A stretch of DNA of 64,000 nucleotides from Paracoccus rhizosphaerae (GCF_026162645.1 NZ_JAOTBE010000001.1:124001-188000); one strand, 5' to 3'; positions 24,606-33,715 are shown, counted from the first letter of the stretch. The notes: generated by a model not told the origin, from the sequence alone. A program made the numbers and translations.

Positions 24606-25676
24606 TCAGGAACTCCGCCGTTCGTCGTCGTCGAAAAGACCTGTCACCGCGCGGCCGATCAGGTTGCCGACCTTGGGGCGGGGCTGGGACAGGAAGGGCA
24701 GCGGGCGGCAAACCTCCATCGCGGCGATGCCGACGCGGGCCGTCAGGGCGCCGTTGACCAGGCCTTCGCCGAAGCGGCGCGACAATTTGGACAGGATGCC
24801 GCCGCCGGCCATCGTGTGGACCAGGTCGTCGCCCGCCGCGACCGCGCCGGTGGCGATCAGGTGGGTCATCACCGTTCGGGCCAGCCGCCAGCCGCCCACG
24901 GCCCCGGCGCGGCCGCCATAGATCTCGGCCATGCGGCGGATCATCCGCAGGTTCGCTGCCAGCGCCGCCGCCACGTCGGCGAAGGCCAGCGGCACCAGCG
25001 CTGTTGTCGCGGCGACGGTGCGGGCCGCGGCCTCGATCTCGCGCCGGGCCTGCTGGTCCAGGCCGGACAGCAACTCGGATTCGGCCATCGTCAGCAGGGA
25101 GTGCGCGTCCAGCGGCTCGGCGCGCCTCTCGGCCAGTCGGTCGCGCTGCCATTTCAGATCAGCCCGGCGCGCGAACAGCACCATCAGCCCGTCGGTGACG
25201 GCCCGCGCCTGATCCAGGCTGCCATCGGCCAGGGCCGCGCCCGCCTGACGCTGCAGGTGGTCGATCCGCCCCAGACGCCGCCATGCCCACCACTCTCGCA
25301 GCGCCAGGCCAAGACAGGACAGCGTGAAGAGGGCAAACAGCGCCACAGCGATCCAGCCCAGCAGGGGATAGCTGGTCAGCAGCCGGTTGATGAAATCGAG
25401 CGCCGCCACCCCCAGCAGAAAGGTGAAGAGCGCGATCCCGCTGTTGATGAAGAACCGCGTCAGCCGGGACGGGCCGCGCCCGACCAGCCTGGTCACCATC
25501 TCCATGGTGCGCGGGCGGGGCAGGGGGGCGTCGCTGGTGTCGATGGGCGGCGCATCGGCGGGGCTGGGGGCCTCGTCTGTCGGTGTGCGAAGCTGGGGGC
25601 CGCGGGCCGGGGCCTTTGCGGCGGCGTCCAGATCCAGGATCACCGGACGGCGGGGGCGCTTCGGATCCTGGTTCAT
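24606..25676 (-). CDS. YcjF/TIGR01620 family inner-membrane protein (DUF697)
   Basis: A 356-residue membrane protein of the YcjF type. A Pro-rich disordered N-terminus (about 1-75) precedes two membrane helices (FFINSGIALFTFLLGVAALDFI and LLGWIAVALFALFTLSCLGLAL), then a mostly helical DUF697 domain containing LVPLAFADVAAALAANLRMIRRMAEIYG and a Gly-rich VGGWRLARTVMTHLIATGAVAAGDDLV. The E. coli counterpart lies next to ycjX and both respond to envelope stress; the molecular role is unclear. Its ATG overlaps the ycjX stop by four bases. Confidence 0.9.
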   Translation of the reverse strand: MNQDPKRPRRPVILDLDAAAKAPARGPQLRTPTDEAPSPADAPPIDTSDAPLPRPRTMEMVTRLVGRGPSRLTRFFINSGIALFTFLLGVAALDFINRLLTSYPLLGWIAVALFALFTLSCLGLALREWWAWRRLGRIDHLQRQAGAALADGSLDQARAVTDGLMVLFARRADLKWQRDRLAERRAEPLDAHSLLTMAESELLSGLDQQARREIEAAARTVAATTALVPLAFADVAAALAANLRMIRRMAEIYGGRAGAVGGWRLARTVMTHLIATGAVAAGDDLVHTMAGGGILSKLSRRFGEGLVNGALTARVGIAAMEVCRPLPFLSQPRPKVGNLIGRAVTGLFDDDERRSS

Positions 25677-27043
25677 AGCCGGTCTCCGATCAGGAACTCG
25701 GCCGCGCGGTCCAGCCGGATGTGGGGCGGGCCGTCGCCCGGACGGGTCGTCAGGGGGGCGGGGGCGAAGTTCATCACGGCATAGTCCTGGTCCAGCCAGG
25801 CCACGGCTCCCTGCCGCGCCGGATGCAGCAGCATCGAGGGATCTGCGGGCAGTTCCCCCGCGAAGAAGGCCGCCTGCCGCCCATCGAGCAGCCGGCCGCG
25901 TACGGCGGGCAGTTCCTCGTCGCCCTGGGCAATCGTCTCCTCGGTCGTGGCGCGCAGGGCGGCGATGGCCATCGCCTCGGTCCGGGCGCCCTGGAAGTCG
26001 GCGCGGTCGCGCGCCTCTCTCAGCATGGATGACAGGATTGCGGTCAGCCGGTTGTGCTGGACGTGGTGCAGGTGGTCGGCCTTGGTCGCGGCGAACAGGA
26101 TGCGTTCGACCCTGCGGCTGCCCAGAAGCTGGCCCAGCCAGCCAGCCCGGCCCGGACGAAAGGCCGACAGGATGTCGGCCATGGCGCGGCGCATGTCCTC
26201 GACCGCCTGGGGGCCCTGATGGATGGCGCCCAGCACGTCGACCAGCACCACCTGCCGGTCGATCCGGGCGAAATGGTCGCGGAAGAACGGCCGCACCACG
26301 CGGGACTTGTAGGCGTCGAAGCGGCGGCGAAACTCTCGGCCCAGCTTGCTGTCCATCAGGTCTGGCGGCAGCGGCGCAAAGGTCAGCGCCGGAGAGCCGG
26401 CAAGCTCTCCGGGGATGAGGAAGCGGCCGGGGGTGCAGTCTGACCAGCCGGCCTCTCGGGCGGCGTTCAGATGGACAGTATAGATGTCGGCCAGTTCCTG
26501 CGCCTGGGGTTCGGTGAAGGCGTCGCTTCGCGGCAGGGCCGCCAGCGCGGCGGTGAAGCGGTCCGCGCCGGGTCGGCCGGCGATCCGGTCCAGAACCTCG
26601 GCCGACCACTGGGCGAAGTCACGCTCCATCAGGCGCAGGTCCAAGAGCCATTCGCCGGGATAGTCGACGATGTCGAGATGCAGCGTCCGCGTCCCGCGCA
26701 GGCCCCCGAAGAGGCCGCCGCTTTCCAACCGCAGCGACAGGCGCAGCTGGCTGACATGGCGGGTCCCGTCCGGCCAGTGCGGGGCGGGGCCGGTCAGCGC
26801 GGCCAGGTAACGCTCGAAGTCGAAGCGCGGGATCGTGTCGTCGGGCTGCGGCTGAAGCCAGACCGCCTTGAGCCGACCGTCGGCGGCCGCCCGCAGCGAC
26901 TGCATGCGCCCACGTTCCAGCAGGTTGGCGACCAGCGAGGTGATGAACACCGTCTTGCCCGCCCGCGACAGGCCGGTCACGCCGATCCGGACCACCGAAT
27001 CCGAGAGGCCAAGCCCCTCCAACACGTCGCTTCGGATGCCCAA
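25673..27043 (-). CDS. ycjX: YcjX family P-loop GTPase/ATPase
   Basis: A 456-residue predicted nucleotide-binding protein of the YcjX (DUF463) family. The P-loop GVTGLSRAGKTVFITSLVANLL lies about 20 residues from the chosen start, as in E. coli YcjX, and further family blocks include LHLDIVDYPGEWLLDL, RFLIPGELAGSPAL, RQVVLVDVL, FAATKADHLHHVQ and the end PHIRLDRAAEFLIGDRL. I choose TTG at 27043 because CAGGGG precedes it by six bases and the N-terminus then has the family length; upstream ATGs at 27157 and 27202 would add a tail and the latter collides with hrpB's start. Operon with DUF697. Confidence 0.9.
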   Translation of the reverse strand: MGIRSDVLEGLGLSDSVVRIGVTGLSRAGKTVFITSLVANLLERGRMQSLRAAADGRLKAVWLQPQPDDTIPRFDFERYLAALTGPAPHWPDGTRHVSQLRLSLRLESGGLFGGLRGTRTLHLDIVDYPGEWLLDLRLMERDFAQWSAEVLDRIAGRPGADRFTAALAALPRSDAFTEPQAQELADIYTVHLNAAREAGWSDCTPGRFLIPGELAGSPALTFAPLPPDLMDSKLGREFRRRFDAYKSRVVRPFFRDHFARIDRQVVLVDVLGAIHQGPQAVEDMRRAMADILSAFRPGRAGWLGQLLGSRRVERILFAATKADHLHHVQHNRLTAILSSMLREARDRADFQGARTEAMAIAALRATTEETIAQGDEELPAVRGRLLDGRQAAFFAGELPADPSMLLHPARQGAVAWLDQDYAVMNFAPAPLTTRPGDGPPHIRLDRAAEFLIGDRL

Positions 27044-27200
27044 TCGCCGCCCCTGTCGTTTCTGCCGCACCACCCAACGCCCGGTGGCGCGGATGGTTCG
27101 GACGATATCCCCTGCCGATTGGCTAATCCCGGTGGGGCCGGGTGGCAATGGCGCCATTGCCGATTGTGCTGTCAGTCCGCCAGGCGGTATCAGCGGTCGC

Positions 27201-29693
27201 ATGTCACATGCGCTGCCGATCGACGATGTCCTGCCTGCCCTTCGCGACGCCGTCGCCCGTCACGGGCGGGCGGTGCTGGTCGCGCCGCCGGGCGCGGGCA
27301 AGACGACGCGGGTGCCGCTGGCGCTGATGGAGCAGATCGACGGCCGGATCGTTATGCTCGAGCCGCGGCGCCTGGCCGCGCGCGCCGCCGCCGAGCGGTT
27401 GGCCGAGAGCCTGGGCGAAGCCGTGGGCGGGCGCGTCGGCTATCGGATGCGGGGCGAGTCGGTGCGCGGATCGCGAATCGAGGTGGTGACCGAGGGCATC
27501 CTCACGCGGATGATCCAGTCCGATCCCGCGCTGGCGGGCGTCGGCTGCGTGATCTTCGACGAGTTCCACGAGCGCAGCCTGAACGCCGACCTGGGCCTTG
27601 CGCTGGTCTGGGAGGCGCGTGGGGCGCTGCGCGAGGATCTGGCCGTCGTGGTGATGTCGGCGACGCTGGATGCGGGGCCGGTGGCAGCCCTTCTGGACGA
27701 TGCGCCCGTAGTAGTGTCGGAAGGGCGGGCTTTTCCGGTCGAGACGCGATGGCTGGAGCGTCCGATGCCCCCGGGTCTACGGCTGGCCGAGGAGGCCACG
27801 CGGCTGATCCTGCGGGCCGAGGGGGAAACGCGCGGCCTGGGCGGCACGATCCTGGCGTTCCTGCCGGGCGAGGGAGAGATTCGCCGGATGGCGGCTGCCT
27901 TGGGCGCATCCGGCTGCGAGGCGCTGCCGCTGTTCGGCGCGCTGCCGGCGGCGGCCCAGAGGGCGGCGCTGGCCCCGCCGGGACAGGTGCGGCGGATCGT
28001 CCTGGCGACGGCCATCGCCGAGACCTCGCTGACCATCCCCAAGGTGCGGGTCGTGGTCGATGCGGGCCGGGCGCGCCGGGCACGTTTCGATGCGGGCAGC
28101 GGCATGTCGCGACTGGTGACCGAGCGCGTCAGCCGCGCCGAGGCTGACCAGCGCCGTGGCCGCGCCGGGCGGGTCGCGCCGGGGATCTGCTATCGCATGT
28201 GGGCGCGGGCCGAGGAGGGGGCGCTGCCGGACTTCGCTCCGCCGGAAATCGCCGTGGCCGACCTCTCGGGCCTTGCACTGGAGCTGGCGGCCTGGGGGGC
28301 GGCGCCGGACGATCTGGCCTTCCTGACGCCGCCGCCCGAAGCGGGGATGGCCGAGGCGCGGGCCTTGCTGGCATCGCTCGAGGCGTTGGACCGCGACGGC
28401 CGGATCACCGACCACGGTCGGGCGATGGCGCGCCTGCCGCTGCATCCGCGGCTGGCGCACATGCTTGTTCGTGCAGGGCCGCAGGCGGCCGAACTGGCGG
28501 CGCTACTGTCGGAGCGTGACCCGTTGCGCGGCATCGGCGTGGATCTTCACCCGAGGCTGGAGGCGATCCGCGATCCGCGCGGGGCCTTCGCCCGGATCGG
28601 CCAGGAGCCGAACCGGGCGGCGGTGGAGCGCATCCGCAGCGAGGTCAAGCGCCTTGGCCGGGTGATTGCGTCCCGCGACGGCGGGGGGGACGAGGTCCCC
28701 CCCGCACCCCCCCTGCGGCGCCCCGAGCCCGCGGCCGAGGCGCGGCTGTCGGCTGGAGCGATGGCCTCACTGGCCTATCCGGACCGCATCGGGCTGCGGC
28801 GCCCTGGCAGTGATGCGCGGTTCGTCCTGTCCGGTGGCAAGGGTGCCGTCATCGACAATGACGATGCGCTGGCCGGCCAACGGCTGATCGTCGCGCTGGA
28901 CCTGGACGGCGATCAGCGTGAGGCCAGGATCAGGCTGGCCGCGCCCCTGGACGAGGCGGACTTGCGGGCGATGCATGGCGACCGCATCGCGTTAGTCGAG
29001 CTTTGCGAGTGGTCCCGCCGAGAGGGTCGCGTGCTGGCGCGCGTGCAGGAGAGGCTCGGGGCGCTGGTCCTGTCGGAGCGGCCCTGGTCCGACGTTCCGC
29101 CGACGGCGATTGCCGAGGCCGCGCTGCAGGGGTTGCGGCAGGACGGGCTGCGTTGGAGCGCTGCTGCGGCAAGGCTGCGGGCGCGGATCGCGTTGCTGCA
29201 CGCCACGGGCGCTGAGGTGGCGCCGGTGGACGATGCCAGCCTGCTGGCGGATGGCGATTGGCTGCTGCCATGGCTGGTCCGCGCAAGGACGTTGCAGGAC
29301 CTGCGGGCGCTGGACCTGTCAGAGCCGTTGAAGGCGCGGCTTGGCTGGGACGGCCAGCAGCGGCTGGATCGGGAGGTGCCGGCCCATTTCGAGACCCCGC
29401 TGGGGCGGCGGGTGGCCATCGACTATGACGGCGACGAGCCGTCGATCGAGCTGCGCCTGCAGGAACTGTTCGGTGTGACGCGGCATCCGGTCGTGGGTGG
29501 CAGGCCGCTGCGCATCACGCTGCTGTCGCCGGGGCAGCGCCCCGTGCAGGTGACGATGGATCTTCCCGGCTTCTGGGCAAGTTCTTATGCCGATGTCAGG
29601 AAGGACATGCGCGGGCGGTACCCCCGCCATCCCTGGCCCGAGGATCCCACGGCCGCCGATCCGACGCTGCGCGCCAAGCCGCGCGGTACCTGA
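27201..29693 (+). CDS. hrpB: ATP-dependent helicase HrpB
   Basis: An 830-residue DEAH-type RNA helicase-like protein. Motif I APPGAGKTTRVPLAL, motif II DEFHERS (a DEFH variant normal for HrpB), motif III MSATLD and motif VI RRGRAGR are present, followed by the HA2 region and the HrpB C-terminal domain ending GRYPRHPWPEDP. Its cellular role is poorly defined. The ATG at 27201 lies in a divergent arrangement with ycjX. Codons about 494-508 (GGGDEVPPAPPLRR) are encoded by a perfect 10-base stem hairpin that resembles the post-stop repeats of this window, apparently an in-frame insertion in the linker before SAGAMASLAYPDRIGLRR. Confidence 0.95.
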   Translation: MSHALPIDDVLPALRDAVARHGRAVLVAPPGAGKTTRVPLALMEQIDGRIVMLEPRRLAARAAAERLAESLGEAVGGRVGYRMRGESVRGSRIEVVTEGILTRMIQSDPALAGVGCVIFDEFHERSLNADLGLALVWEARGALREDLAVVVMSATLDAGPVAALLDDAPVVVSEGRAFPVETRWLERPMPPGLRLAEEATRLILRAEGETRGLGGTILAFLPGEGEIRRMAAALGASGCEALPLFGALPAAAQRAALAPPGQVRRIVLATAIAETSLTIPKVRVVVDAGRARRARFDAGSGMSRLVTERVSRAEADQRRGRAGRVAPGICYRMWARAEEGALPDFAPPEIAVADLSGLALELAAWGAAPDDLAFLTPPPEAGMAEARALLASLEALDRDGRITDHGRAMARLPLHPRLAHMLVRAGPQAAELAALLSERDPLRGIGVDLHPRLEAIRDPRGAFARIGQEPNRAAVERIRSEVKRLGRVIASRDGGGDEVPPAPPLRRPEPAAEARLSAGAMASLAYPDRIGLRRPGSDARFVLSGGKGAVIDNDDALAGQRLIVALDLDGDQREARIRLAAPLDEADLRAMHGDRIALVELCEWSRREGRVLARVQERLGALVLSERPWSDVPPTAIAEAALQGLRQDGLRWSAAAARLRARIALLHATGAEVAPVDDASLLADGDWLLPWLVRARTLQDLRALDLSEPLKARLGWDGQQRLDREVPAHFETPLGRRVAIDYDGDEPSIELRLQELFGVTRHPVVGGRPLRITLLSPGQRPVQVTMDLPGFWASSYADVRKDMRGRYPRHPWPEDPTAADPTLRAKPRGT
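28681..28716 (+). repeat. Hairpin-repeat copy inside hrpB
   Basis: GCGGGGGGGA (28681-28690) pairs perfectly with TCCCCCCCGC (28696-28705) around a 5-base loop, then ACCCCCC follows. The minus-strand copy at 57723-57778 has the same order: G-run, short loop, CCCCCCGCACCCCCC. The frame through this copy is open. Confidence 0.6.
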
Positions 29694-29973
29694 GGTCTTG
29701 CGATCCGCAGGCAGCGGCGCACCTGATGCCGGAGGAGCGGCGTCGATGTGGCCATGCAGACTGGCGGCATCGGCCTCAGCGCGGTGCGCTCATGGCCGAG
29801 GTGGATCGGCCGGAACCTCGTCTCGAAGCGGTTCAGGCGCCCCAAGCTGAACATCAATCCGGGCATCCGTCAGTCGCGCCGCCTTGTCGCCGGCGTCTTC
29901 TGCAGGCTGCAGGAACCTGTCGCGTGGCACCTCTGCAAGAAGCGGAGCCGACCGAAGGCAGCTCTGACAGCGC
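29694..29973. other. Intergenic region, no gene recognised
   Basis: About 280 bases between the convergent ends of hrpB and the DUF2794 gene. Open frames cross it on both strands but none has a ribosome site, a family match or codon use that convinces me. No terminator hairpin with a T-run is seen. Confidence 0.55.
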
Positions 29974-30309
29974 CTAGTCGATGGCGCGGATCAGCTTCCT
30001 GTCCAGCACCCGCAGCACCTGCGCAAGGTCGTGGCCGCGCTTGAGGACGCGGCCGTCCATGCCGATCACGGCATAGGCGCCCTGGGCGGCACGTAGGCGC
30101 GGGCGCTTTTCGATCCGGTAGAGCGGATGTTCGGCGGCGCGGCGGAAGACGCTGAAGATCGCCACGTCGCGCAGGAACGACATGCCATAATCGCGCCATT
30201 CGCCGGCGGCGACGAAACGGCCATAGGTCGACAGGATCAGCCCAAGCTCTTTTCGGTCGAAGACGACGCGGTCGGGATCGGCCTGGAGCGGCGGGCTTGC
30301 ATTCATCAT
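29974..30309 (-). CDS. DUF2794 family protein
   Basis: A 111-residue cytoplasmic protein matching the alphaproteobacterial DUF2794 family: VVFDRKELGLILSTYGRFVAAGEWRDYGM, FLRDVAIFSVFRRAAEHPLYRIEK, QGAYAVIGMDGRVLKRGHDL and LRVLDRKL occur in order. The function is unknown. Two adjacent ATG codons (30309 and 30306) are possible starts; a longer frame upstream is not supported. It is a single gene, 46 bases downstream of the inhibitor pair on the same strand. Confidence 0.92.
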   Translation of the reverse strand: MMNASPPLQADPDRVVFDRKELGLILSTYGRFVAAGEWRDYGMSFLRDVAIFSVFRRAAEHPLYRIEKRPRLRAAQGAYAVIGMDGRVLKRGHDLAQVLRVLDRKLIRAID

Positions 30310-30355
30310 GATGGGATGGTGACACCCCGCCCGCCGCAAATCAATGCCGAACGGA

Positions 30356-30649
30356 TCAGTAGCAGCTGACCTTCGAGATGCGGCCGTTCGGCGCATATTC
30401 GATGTTCAGCCGCTCGGGCCGGAAATCGGCAGTGACCATGTCCTCGGGGCCGATGACGCGGGTGTTCAGCGGGAAGTTCATCCGCTCCAGCACGTCGCGG
30501 GGCTGGCCGATCAGCCCCTGATAGCCTTCGGCGCCGCACTGGTCGGGGGCCTCGACCGGGGGTTCGGGCTGGACCGGAACGGGTTCGCAGGCGGCAAGGA
30601 GGCCGGCTGAAAGGGTCAGAAGAAGGGCTGTCTGGCGCATATGTTTCAT
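30356..30649 (-). CDS. I78-family peptidase-inhibitor-like lipoprotein (copy 1)
   Basis: A 97-residue lipoprotein with signal RQTALLLTLSAGLLAAC. The mature part matches the Inhibitor_I78 pattern: CGAEGYQGLIGQPRDVL near the start and a closing NGRISKVSCY, so that two cysteines can pair and the loop between them would insert into a serine protease. Members are related to the fungal inhibitor of subtilisin-like enzymes. ATG at 30649 overlaps the stop of the upstream paralogue by four bases (ATGA). A periplasmic role against proteases is inferred from the family. Confidence 0.85.
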   Translation of the reverse strand: MKHMRQTALLLTLSAGLLAACEPVPVQPEPPVEAPDQCGAEGYQGLIGQPRDVLERMNFPLNTRVIGPEDMVTADFRPERLNIEYAPNGRISKVSCY

Positions 30650-31098
30650 CCGCAATCCACCTTGGTGATGATGCCCGCCGCGTCGAGGCGGAAGACGATC
30701 CGGTTAGGGTCGTAGTCCTGCGGCTCGATGCCGCGGTATTCGACGACGCGATAAGTCTTGGTCAGGCCCAGTCCGGCGATGGCGCTGGAGGGTTGGCCCA
30801 CCGCCGCCGAATGCGTGCGCGCGCCGCAGAGGTCGGGCTCACGCTCGGTCAGGCCGCTGATTCCGTCAACCGGGGCGGGCGCCGGGGCGGCGACGGGAAT
30901 GGTCGCAACTGCAGCGGGCAGCGCCGGAGCGGGGGCATAGGCCGGCGCGGGGTAGGGGGCCGGAGCATAGGGGGCAGCAGGTGCCGCATAGGGCGCCGCG
31001 CCCGGCGGAGGCATGCGATAGCCGGATGAGGCGCAGCCCGCGACCGCGCCGATAACCGCCACCATGGCGGCGCGTGAAATCAATGCCTTGCAGCCCAT
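30646..31098 (-). CDS. I78-family peptidase-inhibitor-like lipoprotein (copy 2, with Ala/Pro linker)
   Basis: A 150-residue lipoprotein with signal and lipobox MVAVIGAVAGC. A stretch of about 45 residues of Ala, Pro and Tyr (repeated YAPAP) separates the anchor from a C-terminal I78-like domain: LCGARTHSAAVGQPSSAIAGLGL, then YRVVEYRGIEPQDYDPNRIVFRLD and a final ITKVDCG. The linker would let the domain reach away from the membrane. AGGTGACGGGCA precedes the ATG. It is co-transcribed with its shorter paralogue, most likely a tandem duplication that diverged. Confidence 0.82.
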   Translation of the reverse strand: MGCKALISRAAMVAVIGAVAGCASSGYRMPPPGAAPYAAPAAPYAPAPYPAPAYAPAPALPAAVATIPVAAPAPAPVDGISGLTEREPDLCGARTHSAAVGQPSSAIAGLGLTKTYRVVEYRGIEPQDYDPNRIVFRLDAAGIITKVDCG

Positions 31099-31313
31099 TG
31101 CCCGTCACCTCTGCCGGTCCTGTCCCGGACCTTGTTCTTGCCTCACCATAGAAGCAGCCACCCGCCTTGAGAAGTCGCCGCCCGCATCACGTTTCGATCA
31201 TCGCAGGAATGCCACAGTGCCTGCCCGGCGTCATCGGTGGTGGCGGCGGGTTCCGCTTTGCCCTAGCCTCGGCCTAGCAACGGCCTGCGATGACATCAGG
31301 AGGAGTAGCAGCC

Positions 31314-32741
31314 ATGTCAGTCAATACCACCTCGTTCCGCGAATCAGTCGAGCGCATGTTCACCCACGCCGCCGGGCTGATGGAGCTTGCGCCGGGGCTG
31401 GAGGAGAAGATCCGGGTCTGCAACTCGACCTATACCGTCCGCTTCGGCGTCCGCCTGCGCGGGCAGATCCACACCTTCACCGGCTATCGTTCCGTTCATT
31501 CCGAACATATGGAGCCCGTGAAGGGCGGCATCCGATATTCGCTGGACGTGAACCAAGACGAGGTCGAGGCGCTGGCCGCGCTGATGACCTATAAATGCGC
31601 GCTGGTCGAGGTGCCGTTCGGCGGGTCGAAGGGCGGGCTGCGGATCGACCCCCGCGCCTGGAACGAGGACGAGCTGGAGCGGATCACCCGCCGTTTCACC
31701 TACGAGCTGTCGCGCCGGAACCTGATCTCGCCCAGCCAGAACGTGCCCGCCCCCGACATGGGTACGGGCGAGCGCGAGATGGCTTGGATGGCCGACGCCT
31801 ACAAGCGGCTGCATCCCGACGACATCAACGCCAAGGCCTGCGTGACCGGCAAGCCCCGCCATGCCGGCGGCATCGACGGACGGGTCGAGGCGACCGGACG
31901 GGGCGTACAATATGCCCTGCGGGAGTTCTTCCGCCACGACGACGTGATGAAGAAGGCGGGCCTGGCCGGCACGCTGGCCGGCAAGCGGGTCATCGTGCAG
32001 GGCCTGGGGAACGTGGGCTACCACGCCGCCCAGTTCCTGTCGGTCGAGGACAAGGCGCTGGTCACCTGCGTGATCGAGCGTGACGGCGCCATCGTGAACC
32101 CGCAGGGCATCAACATCGACGCGTTGCGCGGCCATATCCGCGCCACGGGCGGCATCAAGGGCTTTGTCGGCGGCGACTATCGCGAAAACGGTCTGGCGGC
32201 GCTGGAGGATGAGTGCGACATCCTGGTTCCCGCCGCGGTTGAAAGCGTGATCCATGCCGGCAACGCCGAGCGGATCAACTGCAAGCTGATCATCGAGGCT
32301 GCGAACGGTCCTGTCACCGCCGACGCCGACGAGATCCTGCGCCGCAAGGGCATCGTCATCATCCCCGACATGTATGCCAACGCCGGCGGCGTGACCGTGT
32401 CCTACTTCGAATGGGTCAAGAACCTGTCGCAGATCAGCCTGGGCCGGCTGGAGCGTCGCCACGAGGAGGCCCGCGCGCGGATGCTGGTCGAGGAGCTGGA
32501 GAGGATTTCGGCCGATACCGGCACGAACTTTGAACTGGCCCACGGCTTCAAGGAGGCGTTCCTGCACGGCGCCGACGAGCTGGACCTGGTCCGGTCGGGC
32601 CTGGACGACACGATGCGCGAATCCTTCAAGAAGATGAAGGAGGTGTGGATGAGCAATCCGAAGGTCGGGGACATGCGCACCGCCGCCTATGTCGTGGCGA
32701 TCCGGCGGATCTCGAACGTCTATCACTCGCTGGGGCTGTAA
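31314..32741 (+). CDS. Glu/Leu/Phe/Val dehydrogenase (glutamate dehydrogenase type)
   Basis: A 475-residue enzyme that interconverts glutamate and 2-oxoglutarate plus ammonia, using NAD(P). The substrate and catalytic lysines are seen at Lys70 (EPVKGGIRYS), Lys94 (YKCALVEVPFGG) and Lys106 (GGSKGGLRID). The Rossmann domain begins near residue 215 with VIVQGLGNVGYHAAQFL. EAANGPVTADAD and IPDMYANAGGVTVSYFEW are typical of the family. AGGAGGAG lies 8 bases before the ATG, a strong ribosome site. The gene stands alone with a 215-base upstream region. The close spacing of stops with sua5 (convergent, 26 bases) leaves no room for a terminator. Confidence 0.93.
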   Translation: MSVNTTSFRESVERMFTHAAGLMELAPGLEEKIRVCNSTYTVRFGVRLRGQIHTFTGYRSVHSEHMEPVKGGIRYSLDVNQDEVEALAALMTYKCALVEVPFGGSKGGLRIDPRAWNEDELERITRRFTYELSRRNLISPSQNVPAPDMGTGEREMAWMADAYKRLHPDDINAKACVTGKPRHAGGIDGRVEATGRGVQYALREFFRHDDVMKKAGLAGTLAGKRVIVQGLGNVGYHAAQFLSVEDKALVTCVIERDGAIVNPQGINIDALRGHIRATGGIKGFVGGDYRENGLAALEDECDILVPAAVESVIHAGNAERINCKLIIEAANGPVTADADEILRRKGIVIIPDMYANAGGVTVSYFEWVKNLSQISLGRLERRHEEARARMLVEELERISADTGTNFELAHGFKEAFLHGADELDLVRSGLDDTMRESFKKMKEVWMSNPKVGDMRTAAYVVAIRRISNVYHSLGL

Positions 32742-32767
32742 GGACCTGCGGGACGCGCGGCGGGGCG

Positions 32768-33715
32768 TCAGTCCCGCGGCGCGGCGGCGCGGCGCAGGCG
32801 GTCGTTGATCGCCGCGCCGAGGCCGTGGTCGGGGATCGGCGCGACCGAGATCGGGCGCCCGAACTCATCGGCGCGGCGCAGAAGGTCGAAAAGCCGCGCC
32901 GCCGCCTGCGTCAGGTCGCCGCTGTCTGACAGGCTGAACGGTCCGGGCTGGCCGAAACCCAGATGCGTCTCTCCCGGCCGGGGCGACGCGTTCAGCCGCA
33001 GCGGTGCGTTCGGCGCGTAATGGCTGGTCAGCTGCCCCGGCGCGCTTGGCGCCGAGGGATCGCCGTGATGCGCGGCGAGGGGCTGGCCGAGGGCGGCCTC
33101 GATTTCTTCGGCGGCGATGCCTCCGGGGCGGAGCAGCGTCGCGCGGCCGTCTGGCCAGCCGATGATGGTCGATTCGACGCCGACCGGGCAGGGACCCGCG
33201 TCCAGCACCGCGGCGATGCGACCGTCGAGCCCGCCCTGCGGGTCGAGGACGTGATCGGCGCTGGTCGGGCTGATCCGACCCGACGCATTGGCCGAGGGCG
33301 CCGCAAGCGGCGCACCGCTGGCCCGCAGCAGCGCCTGAGCCGCCGGATGGGCGGGAACGCGCAGGCCGATGGTGGGCAGCCCCGCCGTCACCAGCGACGC
33401 AATGCGGCTGTCCGCCCGCAGCGGCAGGACCAGCGTCAGCGCCCCCGGCCAGAAGCGTTCGGCCAGTAGCCGCGCCTGCGGATCAAGATCGGCCAGCGCC
33501 TCGGCCGCGGCAATGTCGGCGACATGCACGATCAGCGGGTTAAAGCTGGGCCGCCCCTTGGCCTGATAAATGCGGGCCACCGCCTCTGCGTTGCGGGCAT
33601 CGGCGGCAAGGCCATAGACCGTCTCGGTCGGAATTGCGACGCATTGGCCCTGCGCCAGCAGGTCAGCGGCGCGGGCCAGGCCAGTGGCATCGGCTGACAG
33701 TCGCAGGGTCTGCAT
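32768..33715 (-). CDS. L-threonylcarbamoyladenylate synthase (Sua5/YwlC/YrdC)
   Basis: A 315-residue enzyme that builds threonylcarbamoyl-AMP from threonine, bicarbonate and ATP, the first step of the t6A modification of tRNAs read by ANN codons. The YrdC domain (about 1-200) shows PTETVYGLAADA, KGRPSFNPLIVHV, FWPGALTLVLP, PTIGLRVPAHP, APSANASGRISPT and GVESTIIGW. The last 100 residues form the Sua5-specific C-domain beginning near GQLTSHYAPNAPL. It is therefore the long Sua5 version rather than the short TsaC. Divergent from the acyl-CoA dehydrogenase gene across about 110 bases. Confidence 0.95.
   Translation of the reverse strand: MQTLRLSADATGLARAADLLAQGQCVAIPTETVYGLAADARNAEAVARIYQAKGRPSFNPLIVHVADIAAAEALADLDPQARLLAERFWPGALTLVLPLRADSRIASLVTAGLPTIGLRVPAHPAAQALLRASGAPLAAPSANASGRISPTSADHVLDPQGGLDGRIAAVLDAGPCPVGVESTIIGWPDGRATLLRPGGIAAEEIEAALGQPLAAHHGDPSAPSAPGQLTSHYAPNAPLRLNASPRPGETHLGFGQPGPFSLSDSGDLTQAAARLFDLLRRADEFGRPISVAPIPDHGLGAAINDRLRRAAAPRD

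Noticed and set aside
27044-27202. Upstream ATG starts for ycjX
   Set aside because: The farthest overlaps the hrpB start and both add a tail not found in the family; the TTG at 27043 has the better ribosome site and N-terminal length.
29694-29973. Small open frames suggestive of a transposase scrap
   Set aside because: No segment could be matched to a transposase family in any frame, unlike the region at 3715-4436.
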